This document shows, piece by piece, positions 1-5,424 of a DNA stretch of 5,424 bases. The notes beneath the pieces are model-generated. The model saw only the letters and a program-made list of their open reading frames with translations. It was not told the origin of the DNA and made no database searches. Where the stretch lies: the NCBI GenBank assembly GCA_002292925.1, contig DBCF01000068.1, forward strand, positions 1 through 5,424, given 5' to 3'. The translations under genes and the position numbers were made by a program. This DNA is from Roseiflexaceae bacterium UBA965 (lineage in GTDB: Bacteria > Chloroflexota > Chloroflexia > Chloroflexales > Roseiflexaceae). Positions within the stretch are counted from its first letter, which is position 1. Every line of letters starts with the position of its first letter.

Positions 1-204
1 TTTGGTGGGACGTTTGCGGTAAAGAATGCTGATACATCGATGGCAATGTTGGGTGATAAGATTCGGCACATTTTAGATACACGAGCAGAAGTATGTGTGG
101 CAGCTGACAACTCGTGTTTAATGCATATTGGGGGTGCCCTACATCGGCAACGTAGTGGGGTTCGGATTGCACACCTCGCCGAAATTCTCGCGGCTCAGGA
201 GTAG
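1..204 (+). CDS. lutA: LutA, L-lactate utilisation (Fe-S) oxidoreductase subunit, 3' end only
   Basis: This is the last 67 codons of a gene that begins before the window, read in frame 1 and ending at TAG 202-204. The visible protein starts FGGTFAVKNADTSMAM and continues to a DNSCLMHIGG motif, then RIAHLAEILAAQE. These match the end of the second CCG (cysteine-rich) domain of LutA/YkgE proteins; the Cys in DNSCLMHIGG belongs to the C-x-x-C-type end of the CCG motif, which binds an iron-sulfur cluster or cofactor in this family. LutA works with LutB and LutC in oxidising L-lactate to pyruvate in the cytoplasm. The next two genes are lutB and lutC, which makes the assignment firm even though about three quarters of the protein is missing. 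The stop is three bases before the lutB start, and the lutB ribosome binding site lies inside this gene. Confidence 0.9.
   Translation, partial: FGGTFAVKNADTSMAMLGDKIRHILDTRAEVCVAADNSCLMHIGGALHRQRSGVRIAHLAEILAAQE
197..201 (+). promoter_or_regulatory. Ribosome binding site of lutB
   Basis: AGGAG lies six bases before the ATG at 208 and inside the last codons of lutA. It supports the 208 start for lutB and implies that translation of lutB follows directly from that of lutA. Confidence 0.75.
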
Positions 205-207
205 AAA

Positions 208-1650
208 ATGAAAAAACCAGAATCGGTCATCATTGAACTTGCACCGCGCTTTGAAGTTGGCGCGAAGTCTGCAGTCCAAAACACCCAATTACGCCGCAAC
301 ATGGGTAAGGCCACCCAAACGATTCGGGGCAAACGGGCTGGTGTGGTAGATGAGCTTTCTGACTGGGAATCATTGCGTGTGGCAGGGCAACACATTAAAG
401 ATGATGTGATGCAACACCTCGACACATACTTGATCCAACTTGAAGCAACGGTCACGCAGTCTGGTGGTCATGTGCATTGGGCCAAAGATGCGCATGAAGC
501 AAACGAAATAGTAACGCGTTTGATACAGGCTACGGGGTCAACCGAGATCATCAAGGTGAAGTCGTTGACGACGGATGAAATTCGTTTGAATGAGGCGCTC
601 GAACTCGCCGGGATTACTGCGATCGAAACCGATTTGGCGGAATTAATCATTCAATTGGCGCATGAAAAATCGTCGCATATCTTGGTCCCTGCAATTCACA
701 AAAACCGCTCTGAAATCCGCGCATTGTTTCAGAAATCAATGAACTTACCCGACCTTACCGATGAACCCAAAGAGTTAGCCGCTGCGGCACGCCAGTTCTT
801 ACGCGAAAAATTTATGTCGGTACGGGTGGCCACGAGTGGGGCAAATTTTGCGATTGCAGAAACCGGTAGTGTATGTGTGGTGGAATCCGAGGGTAATGGC
901 CGGATGTGCTTGACGATGCCTGAGGTATTGATTACGGTGATGGGTATCGAAAAAATCCTGCCGCGCTGGCAAGATCTCGGCGTCTTTATGCAATTATTAC
1001 CACGCTCGTCGACTGGCGAACGCATGAATCCATATACGAGTATTTGGACGGGTGTGCATGCCGATGATGGTCCCCAAGAATTTCATTTGGTGTTGCTTGA
1101 TAATGGCCGGAGTGATGTACTCGCTGATTCGGTCGGCCGTCAGACATTGCATTGCATACGCTGTAGTGCCTGTATCAATGTCTGCCCTGTGTACGAGCGG
1201 ACCGGTGGGCATGCCTATGGGTCAGTCTATCCAGGTCCCATCGGGGCTATTTTGACGCCGCAATTGGTTGGGACTGCGTATGCTGATTCATTGCCGTATG
1301 CGTCGTCGTTGTGTGGTGCCTGTTATGATGTCTGCCCAGTGCGCATCAATATCCCCGATGTACTCGTACATCTACGTGGCAAAGTAGTCGCTGAGAAACA
1401 AACGCAGCCTAAAAGCTGGTTTGATGGCGAAAATGTCGGGATGAAAGCAATGGCGACGACCTTTGCCCATCGGACTACCTATGAGCTTGCGCAGCATGCG
1501 GGTCAATTGGCGCAATGGCCCTTTGTGCACGAGGGATATATTGAAAACGGGCCCGGACCATTGGGTAAATGGACGGCAATGCGAGATTTTCCGGCAATCC
1601 CAGCACAATCGTTTCGGGATTGGTGGCGCGAAAGGCAACGAGATGAATAA
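208..1650 (+). CDS. lutB: LutB, iron-sulfur subunit of the L-lactate utilisation complex
   Basis: The 480-residue protein has the usual length of LutB/YkgF (about 475). The N-terminal two thirds is a LUD (DUF162) domain, roughly residues 70-300, with the conserved stretch ATSGANFAIAETGS. Next comes a ferredoxin-like segment: a full CxxCxxCxxxCP motif (C316, C319, C322, C326) followed by GPIGAILTPQL, then LCGACYDVCPV (C369, C372, C376). The remaining tail, about 400-480, matches the LutB C-terminal domain (DUF3390). The family carries [4Fe-4S] clusters and passes electrons during cytoplasmic oxidation of L-lactate to pyruvate. The second motif has three cysteines, with Ser366 where a classic eight-Cys ferredoxin would have its first. 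The ATG at 208 is chosen because of the AGGAG before it and the three-base gap after lutA. The end overlaps lutC by eight bases, which points to coupled translation. Confidence 0.95.
   Translation: MKKPESVIIELAPRFEVGAKSAVQNTQLRRNMGKATQTIRGKRAGVVDELSDWESLRVAGQHIKDDVMQHLDTYLIQLEATVTQSGGHVHWAKDAHEANEIVTRLIQATGSTEIIKVKSLTTDEIRLNEALELAGITAIETDLAELIIQLAHEKSSHILVPAIHKNRSEIRALFQKSMNLPDLTDEPKELAAAARQFLREKFMSVRVATSGANFAIAETGSVCVVESEGNGRMCLTMPEVLITVMGIEKILPRWQDLGVFMQLLPRSSTGERMNPYTSIWTGVHADDGPQEFHLVLLDNGRSDVLADSVGRQTLHCIRCSACINVCPVYERTGGHAYGSVYPGPIGAILTPQLVGTAYADSLPYASSLCGACYDVCPVRINIPDVLVHLRGKVVAEKQTQPKSWFDGENVGMKAMATTFAHRTTYELAQHAGQLAQWPFVHEGYIENGPGPLGKWTAMRDFPAIPAQSFRDWWRERQRDE
1631..1635 (+). promoter_or_regulatory. 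Probable ribosome binding site of lutC
   Basis: AAAGG stands seven bases before the ATG at 1643, inside the end of lutB. It is a modest match, but it favours 1643 over the upstream in-frame ATG at 1463, which would put 60 residues of non-family sequence in front of LutC. Confidence 0.5.
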
Positions 1651-2290
1651 TACCAGTCGAACTGCAATGCTCACCAAGATTCGGACTGCGATGCAGCAAG
1701 GATCTCGTGGTGCACATCATGAAGCACATACGGATGCACCATATCATGTCAATGATGATGGCAATGTGGCGGCTCGGATTGAATTATTTGCGCACCGTGT
1801 CGCTGAATACAAAGCATGGGTGGGACATTGCACCGCAGCGGGTATTGCACAGGCGGTCGCTGAGCGACTCGTGATCCGAGGCAAAAAACGGATGGTTATT
1901 CCGAGTGATTTGCCAGATAGTTGGTTGTCTCCCGGCGTTGAATATATTCGCGATAGCCAACTCGATCGCACGGTCATTGCTGGCATGGACGGTGTCTTGA
2001 GTGGGGCTGCTCTCGGTATCGCCCAAACAGGCACGATTGTGCTTGATGGTGGTAGATTTCAAGGACGGCGCATGATTTCGTTGTTACCTGATTATCATTT
2101 GTGTATTATTCGTGCCCAAGACATTGTGGGCGTCGTCCCAGAAGCATTTGCACAGTTGGCAACGACGAGACAGACACCTATCCAACCCTATACGTTTATC
2201 TCTGGTCCTTCGGCCACATCAGACATCGAATTAAATCGGGTAGAAGGTGTCCATGGCCCACGGACACTCGATGTGTTTATCGTGGACTGA
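1643..2290 (+). CDS. lutC: LutC, LUD-domain subunit of the L-lactate utilisation complex
   Basis: The 215-residue protein is a single LUD domain (DUF162), close to the size of other LutC/YkgG proteins. Family marks are ALGIAQTGTIVL at 123-134, LLPDYHLCII at 147-156, SGPSATSDIE at 187-196 and VEGVHGPRTL at 200-209; the last two are the signature C-terminal stretch of LutC. It acts with LutA and LutB in the cytoplasm to convert L-lactate to pyruvate. The start at ATG 1643 overlaps the end of lutB by eight bases and has AAAGG seven bases before it. In Bacillus subtilis the operon is controlled by LutR and lactate; no regulator gene is in this window, so control here is unknown. The stop TGA is followed at once by an in-frame TAA, a tandem stop that suits the end of an operon. 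Confidence 0.94.
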   Translation: MNNTSRTAMLTKIRTAMQQGSRGAHHEAHTDAPYHVNDDGNVAARIELFAHRVAEYKAWVGHCTAAGIAQAVAERLVIRGKKRMVIPSDLPDSWLSPGVEYIRDSQLDRTVIAGMDGVLSGAALGIAQTGTIVLDGGRFQGRRMISLLPDYHLCIIRAQDIVGVVPEAFAQLATTRQTPIQPYTFISGPSATSDIELNRVEGVHGPRTLDVFIVD

Positions 2291-2348
2291 TAAGTGTTCC
2301 ATTCACGGTGGATTCTGTTTATTTCTGAGCGTCTGATACATTCCCAAA

Positions 2349-2417
2349 TGGATAACATGAGTGACGGACACGACCGCTGCATACGTGCAACGATCGTGTC
2401 TGTCACTTGGTTATTTG
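2349..2417. terminator. Long imperfect hairpin between convergent genes, probable bidirectional terminator
   Basis: The core arms are 2361-2376 and 2391-2406: 16 positions with 14 Watson-Crick pairs, one G-U and one C-A mismatch. Inside them TGCA at 2378-2381 can pair with TGCA at 2386-2389 around a TACG tetraloop. Outside, the stem can go on through ATAAC (2352-2356) and GTTAT (2410-2414) with a bulge and several G-U pairs. It begins 58 bases after the lutC stop and 71 bases from the stop of the converging CuA gene, which is where a shared terminator is expected. The T-runs on both sides are weak (TTGGTTATTT on the plus side), so strength as an intrinsic terminator is uncertain. The rest of 2291-2487 holds two short dyads and no credible gene. 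Confidence 0.6.
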
Positions 2418-2430
2418 CACTTAACGTGCA
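2416..2430. repeat. Short perfect inverted repeat TGCAC-TTAAC-GTGCA
   Basis: Five-base arms surround a five-base loop, directly after the larger hairpin. A second small dyad, ATTC-ATGC-GAAT, lies at 2454-2465. Neither has a T-run after it. Both could be minor parts of the terminator region or chance. Confidence 0.35.
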
Positions 2431-2487
2431 TGTGTGTTGTGCGGATTGTAATGATTCATGCGAATGATAGTAGTTATATCCTCACAA

Positions 2488-2973
2488 TTATTTGGCTGGC
2501 GTCACAACAATCGTGAGCTGCATTTGGGTGTGTTTGGGACCACAATACACCCCACACACAATCGTATACGTGCGTGGGGTATCAAACACGATAGTTTGTT
2601 GTTGAATCTTACCAGGGATAATCATCATGATTGGATTCCCTGGGATTTGGAGCGAATGCACTACATCCATACTGGTGGTAATCAGTGTGACAGTGCTATG
2701 TTGAGGGATGGTGATGCTGGCCGGTGCATCACGGGTCTGACCGACATCAAAAAACCACTCTTTGGCGACAAGCCGCAAAATATAGTGGCGTGGTGTAGTA
2801 GGGATTAAGCCGAGCTGGCGAAATTCGCTTTGATTGAGGCGCATCGGATCGACCGTGCCTGCAGGGGGCGGTGTCCGTACGAATTGTACCGCCACAACTG
2901 CAAGCAGGATTGAAATTGTTATCCCGCAGAGTATACAGAGGATGATGATCAACGGGGAAGGTTTTTTGCTCAT
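2488..2973 (-). CDS. Membrane-anchored CuA protein, ba3-type cytochrome oxidase subunit II-like
   Basis: From the ATG at 2973 the protein has 161 residues. A short basic start (MSKKPSP) leads into one hydrophobic segment, about residues 8-32, then a cupredoxin-like domain outside the membrane. The CuA ligands are all present: H106 in MDVVHSL, C140 and C144, H148 and M151 in CGVYCGPKHTQM. The residue that gives a backbone carbonyl, Glu or Gln in relatives, is V142. Overall plan (one membrane helix, VDP after it, an IIPGKI turn, about 34 residues from the first His to the first Cys) fits the roughly 168-residue subunit II of Thermus ba3 oxidase better than A-type CoxB, which has two helices. 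Known relatives take electrons from cytochrome c or a cupredoxin and pass them to subunit I. No subunit I lies in the window, so partnership with an oxidase is inferred. A TTG at 2997 would add eight residues but sits at the foot of a hairpin. The binding site before the ATG is weak (AGAG); TATAGA just upstream could serve a nearly leaderless transcript. Confidence 0.85.
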   Translation of the reverse strand: MSKKPSPLIIILCILCGITISILLAVVAVQFVRTPPPAGTVDPMRLNQSEFRQLGLIPTTPRHYILRLVAKEWFFDVGQTRDAPASITIPQHSTVTLITTSMDVVHSLQIPGNPIMMIIPGKIQQQTIVFDTPRTYTIVCGVYCGPKHTQMQLTIVVTPAK

Positions 2974-2996
2974 GTACAAATGCTCTATAAACGACA

Positions 2997-3031
2997 AACC
3001 GATACACAGGGACGACCCTTGTGTATCGGTT
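2997..3031 (-). terminator. Strong hairpin after the epimerase gene, probable intrinsic terminator
   Basis: The arms pair 2997-3011 with 3016-3031: 15 base pairs, one bulged T at 3019, and a four-base loop at 3012-3015. On the minus strand it begins 17 bases after the epimerase stop and is followed by a T-rich stretch, TGTCGTTTAT, so it can act as an intrinsic terminator in that direction. On the plus strand no T-run follows. It ends only 23 bases before the ATG of the CuA gene, so it also forms part of that gene's upstream region, where it could act as an attenuator or protect a processed 5' end. Confidence 0.65.
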
Positions 3032-3048
3032 GCGATGATGATACCTAA

Positions 3049-4092
3049 TTAGAAAAACCGTTTGGCAATCCCCAATATCCCTTGCTTCCAAGGTACACGG
3101 TGTGATACACCGCTACTATTGGCGAAATTGGTGAGATTTGCAACATACCAGTGGTAATTACGAATCAGCGCATCTTTATTAGAATACTGTGGCTTATACC
3201 CGAGGCGCTGTTCCGCTTTTTCAATCGACACAAATGAATCTGTCACTGCCGTCTCGTATACCCATTTGTACAAGGGCGATAATTTGAGGAGCTCGAGAAA
3301 GCGCAATGTCCAGATGACTGGTGCAGCTGGTAATGGCACGATTTTTTTGCCAAATCCAGCCACATCAAGTACCGCCTGATAGTCTTCCTTCATGGTGGTA
3401 AATAACTTGGCACCGACATTGAATGTATCGTTGACAATTGTGTCGTCGAGTGTGGCACAGAGGTAGATTGCTTGGCACAAATCTTCGACATCGAGGAACT
3501 GGTAGCGGTTGTTACCACTACCAATCATGGGGAAGCCGTGACCATCTTTGGCCCAGTCGTAGAGGAGCGCAAACACGCCCAACCGCTCAGGCCCAACGAA
3601 CGACTTGGGGCGTAAAATTGGGACAACCAATCCTTGGCTACGAAACTGCACACAGATTTGTTCTGCTTGGACTTTGGCTTCGCCGTATGGTCCAACCCCA
3701 ACTAATGCATCGTTTTCAAACAAGGGATGATGATCGGGGATACCATACACTGCTGTGGACGAAATGTGGATAACCCGTGTAATACCGCGCCGATGCGCCG
3801 CCGTCAATACGTTGCGGGTGCCATCGAGATCGGTGGTCATGATGTCTGTTGGTGAATAGAGTGGTAAGGCGGCAGCGGTATGCACAACCAAGTCACACCC
3901 TTCCATTGCCGCATACAACGCATCGGCATCACGAATATCACCACGGACTTCGTGAATCTGCGCGCGTTCTGGGTAATCAAACGGTGCGATATCAAAACAG
4001 ACGACTTGATGTCCGCGGCTCAACAAATAGCGGGTGAGATTGATACCGAGAAATCCTGCGCCGCCAGTGATAAATACTCGTTGTGGGTGCAT
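3049..4092 (-). CDS. NAD-dependent epimerase/dehydratase, extended SDR superfamily
   Basis: The 347-residue protein has a Rossmann fold at the start: TGGAGFLG at 9-16 is the dinucleotide-binding glycine motif, and D34 at the end of the second strand favours NAD(H). GDIRD (51-55) and VVHTAA (69-74) are further extended-SDR marks. The catalytic set is SSTAVYG (111-117) and Y136-x-x-x-K140 in PYGEAK. LRPKSFVGP, about 160-170, and a YQFLDVEDLC segment near 200 fit the substrate side of NAD-dependent sugar epimerases and of the 3-beta-hydroxysteroid dehydrogenase-like group. The substrate cannot be told from sequence alone, and no sugar or cell-wall gene stands nearby to help. The C-terminal tail after about residue 325 is basic and ends KRFF; it looks like a lineage-specific extension. 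The gene lies 66 bases after valS and may be transcribed from it. The ATG at 4092 is supported by GGAG five bases upstream. Confidence 0.88.
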   Translation of the reverse strand: MHPQRVFITGGAGFLGINLTRYLLSRGHQVVCFDIAPFDYPERAQIHEVRGDIRDADALYAAMEGCDLVVHTAAALPLYSPTDIMTTDLDGTRNVLTAAHRRGITRVIHISSTAVYGIPDHHPLFENDALVGVGPYGEAKVQAEQICVQFRSQGLVVPILRPKSFVGPERLGVFALLYDWAKDGHGFPMIGSGNNRYQFLDVEDLCQAIYLCATLDDTIVNDTFNVGAKLFTTMKEDYQAVLDVAGFGKKIVPLPAAPVIWTLRFLELLKLSPLYKWVYETAVTDSFVSIEKAEQRLGYKPQYSNKDALIRNYHWYVANLTNFANSSGVSHRVPWKQGILGIAKRFF

Positions 4093-4097
4093 ACGTG

Positions 4098-4101
4098 CTC
4101 C
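4098..4101 (-). promoter_or_regulatory. Ribosome binding site of the epimerase gene
   Basis: The minus strand reads GGAG, then five bases (CACGT), then the ATG at 4092. This is a good match and spacing, and it sets the start. Confidence 0.7.
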
Positions 4102-4112
4102 GTCGCGTGAAA

Positions 4113-4130
4113 ATCAATAATTGATGTCAA
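4113..4130 (-). promoter_or_regulatory. Perfect palindrome touching a TTGACA box, possible operator
   Basis: ATCAAT-A-ATTGAT at 4113-4125 is a perfect dyad with a single central base, lying 20 bases upstream of the epimerase start codon. On the minus strand TTGACA (4125-4130) runs into it, sharing one base. TTGACA is the ideal sigma-70 -35 hexamer, but no good -10 lies 16-18 bases further on (CGCGAC at 17). The pair may be a promoter with a bound repressor or chance in AT-rich spacer DNA. Confidence 0.3.
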
Positions 4131-4137
4131 CAACCCA

Positions 4138-4165
4138 TAATTAATCCACAAAAGTGGATTAATTA
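4138..4165 (-). terminator. Perfect 12-bp hairpin across the valS stop codon, possible terminator
   Basis: Arms 4138-4149 and 4154-4165 are perfectly complementary around a four-base loop (TTTT on the minus strand). The valS stop codon, 4159-4161, lies within the 5' arm as transcribed. The T-run that an intrinsic terminator needs is poor, since TGGGTTGTTG follows. It could be a weak terminator, a 3'-end protecting stem that forms once ribosomes leave, or a protein-binding dyad. Confidence 0.5.
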
Positions 4166-5424
4166 CTATAATCAACCAACCGTTGCTGGAGCCGGGCGAT
4201 CTGAGCATCGACAGCCGCAAGCGAATCGCGCTCGCGTTGGACGATGGCCGCCGGTGCTTTGCCCACAAATGTTTCGTCACTAAGGCGGGTGCGTCGTCGC
4301 TCGGCATCGATTTGGGCTGCAGTAAGTTCTTTGGTGAGGCGTTGGCGTTCGGCATCCAAATCGATTAGCCCAGCCAATGGTACAAACACCTCGATATCAC
4401 CAATCACCACAGTGGCCGCAGCTTTCGATCGATTTGCGAGAGTTTCTACAATGTGTAACTCCTCGACATTGAGGCGGGCTAAGCGAGCAAGAACCTCGCG
4501 TTGTTCGTTTAGGGCATTGTGATGCGGCGATACAATCGTCACACCAATGTATTTGCCTGGCTCGACTTTGTATTCGGAGCGGATATTGCGGATGCCCACC
4601 ACGATTTCTTTGGCCATTTGCATGCTTCGTTCAGCGGCTTCGTCGAGGAGCGTTGCATCGGGTTGCGGGTAGCCAGCCAGCATAATCGAATCTGCCGCAG
4701 TGTCGAGGACGATGCGCCCGGTGAGATATTGCCAGGCTTCTTCGGTGACAAACGGCATAAAGGGATGGAGCATGCGCAACGAACCTTCAAGCACCGTGTA
4801 GAGTACTTCGCGGGTCAAGAGTTGGCGGCGCTCGTCACCATCGAGTTGGGCTTTGGCGATTTCGACGTACCAGTCGGCAAACTCGCTCCAGACAAAGTCT
4901 TGGATTTGGCGGGCCGCTTCACCATAGTTGTAGGCCTGCATGAGGCGATCGACATCGGCAACCAAGCGCTGATAGCGTGACATAATCCAACGATCGGCCA
5001 CGGTGTAGGGGTAATTGAGTAAACAATTGCCGGTGACAATTGCCGAGGTATCAGGCTTCCAGTCGCCAAAACGTCCCAGCACAAAGCGCGTCACGTTCCA
5101 GAGTTTATTCGAAAAATTCCGGCCTGATTCGATACGTTCAGGATTGAGATTGAGGTCTTGGCCGGGGGTACTACTGGTGGTCAAGGTATAACGCAGGGCA
5201 TCGGTGCCGTATTGGGCCATGATGTCAATCGGGTTGACTACGTTGCCGTAGGTCTTGCTCATTTTGCGACCTTCTTTGTCGCGCACCAAACCATGCAAAT
5301 AGATTGTATGGAAGGGCGCTTGGCCGGTCAGGTAGCAGCCGAGCATCATCATGCGGGCGACCCAAAAGAACAAGATGTCGTAGCCGGTTTCCATGACGCT
5401 GGTAGGATAAAAGCGGCGCAAATC
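4159..5424 (-). CDS. valS: Valyl-tRNA synthetase, C-terminal half
   Basis: The gene runs off the right edge of the window; 421 residues are visible out of an expected 880-950. The fragment begins DLRRFYPTSVMETGYDILFF, the typical class I stretch before the second ATP signature. That signature is KMSKT at visible residues 54-58, a common variant of KMSKS, followed by YGNVVNP. The anticodon-binding helical domain follows, about residues 140-290, with WSEFADWYVEIAK in its middle and a FMPFVTEEAWQYL-type end. Residues 353-421 form the C-terminal coiled coil that contacts the tRNA in ValS; its SDETFVGKAPAAIV is a ValS marker that separates it from IleS and LeuS. The enzyme charges tRNA-Val in the cytoplasm and is essential. 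The stop codon, TAA, lies within a perfect hairpin. Any leader or T-box would be beyond the window, so control cannot be judged. Confidence 0.97.
   Translation of the reverse strand, partial: DLRRFYPTSVMETGYDILFFWVARMMMLGCYLTGQAPFHTIYLHGLVRDKEGRKMSKTYGNVVNPIDIMAQYGTDALRYTLTTSSTPGQDLNLNPERIESGRNFSNKLWNVTRFVLGRFGDWKPDTSAIVTGNCLLNYPYTVADRWIMSRYQRLVADVDRLMQAYNYGEAARQIQDFVWSEFADWYVEIAKAQLDGDERRQLLTREVLYTVLEGSLRMLHPFMPFVTEEAWQYLTGRIVLDTAADSIMLAGYPQPDATLLDEAAERSMQMAKEIVVGIRNIRSEYKVEPGKYIGVTIVSPHHNALNEQREVLARLARLNVEELHIVETLANRSKAAATVVIGDIEVFVPLAGLIDLDAERQRLTKELTAAQIDAERRRTRLSDETFVGKAPAAIVQRERDSLAAVDAQIARLQQRLVDYSN

Noticed and set aside
1463..1642. Upstream in-frame start for lutC
   Set aside because: The added 60 residues would lie inside lutB in another frame and look unlike any LutC. 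The ATG at 1643 has a binding site and the usual operon overlap.
2549..2580. Imperfect inverted repeat (ACCCCAC with GTGGGGT) within the CuA coding region
   Set aside because: It falls in codons just before and within the conserved copper loop and is explained by coding constraint. There is no further sign of function.
2458..2808. Open frame of 116 codons on the plus strand opposite the CuA gene
   Set aside because: The other strand encodes an intact CuA domain with all ligands. The plus-strand product shows no domain and no ribosome binding site.
2974..2997. TTG start for the CuA gene
   Set aside because: It sits at the base of the terminator stem with no binding site free. The ATG at 2973 gives a normal basic start followed by the membrane helix.
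4102..4130. Full sigma-70 promoter for the epimerase gene starting from TTGACA
   Set aside because: At 16-18 bases spacing the candidate -10 is GC-rich (CGCGAC), so only the -35 half is convincing; kept only as a possible operator region.
4519..4980. Open frame of 153 codons on the plus strand opposite valS
   Set aside because: It lies wholly antisense to a well conserved synthetase. It has no family likeness, and such frames are expected as a by-product of codon bias in the real gene.
1..5424. tRNA genes, CRISPR arrays, insertion sequences, attachment sites
   Set aside because: I looked for cloverleaf ends, regularly spaced repeats, transposase motifs and flanking duplications, and saw none.

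Overview
The window looks like a stretch of bacterial chromosome with roughly balanced base composition. It holds six protein genes and no RNA gene, CRISPR array, insertion sequence or prophage gene that I can recognise. Protein style (a short ba3-like CuA subunit, the ValS sequence around its KMSK motif, a complete LutABC set) suggests a member of the Chloroflexota, perhaps a mesophilic Herpetosiphon-like lineage. That placement is an impression from protein motifs, made without any search, and should be held loosely.

Left part, plus strand (1-2290): the end of lutA, then complete lutB and lutC, packed as one operon. Three bases separate lutA from lutB, and lutB overlaps lutC by eight bases. 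Together the products form the LutABC iron-sulfur system that oxidises L-lactate to pyruvate. The operon promoter and most of lutA lie before the window. A long imperfect hairpin at 2349-2417 sits between the end of lutC and the converging genes on the other strand, where it could end transcription from both sides.

Right part, minus strand (5424 down to 2488): the C-terminal half of valyl-tRNA synthetase (valS), then an NAD-dependent epimerase/dehydratase of the extended SDR superfamily, then a small membrane-anchored protein with a full set of CuA copper ligands. The last resembles subunit II of ba3-type cytochrome oxidases, but no subunit I lies in the window. Each junction in this series carries a strong hairpin: a perfect 12-bp stem across the valS stop codon, and a 15-bp stem between the epimerase stop and the CuA gene start.

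The three minus-strand genes share no obvious pathway: translation, sugar or sterol-type metabolism, and electron transfer. I see no clear new multi-gene system. The most rewarding items are the orphan CuA protein, with Val where relatives have Glu or Gln, and the hairpins placed at gene boundaries.
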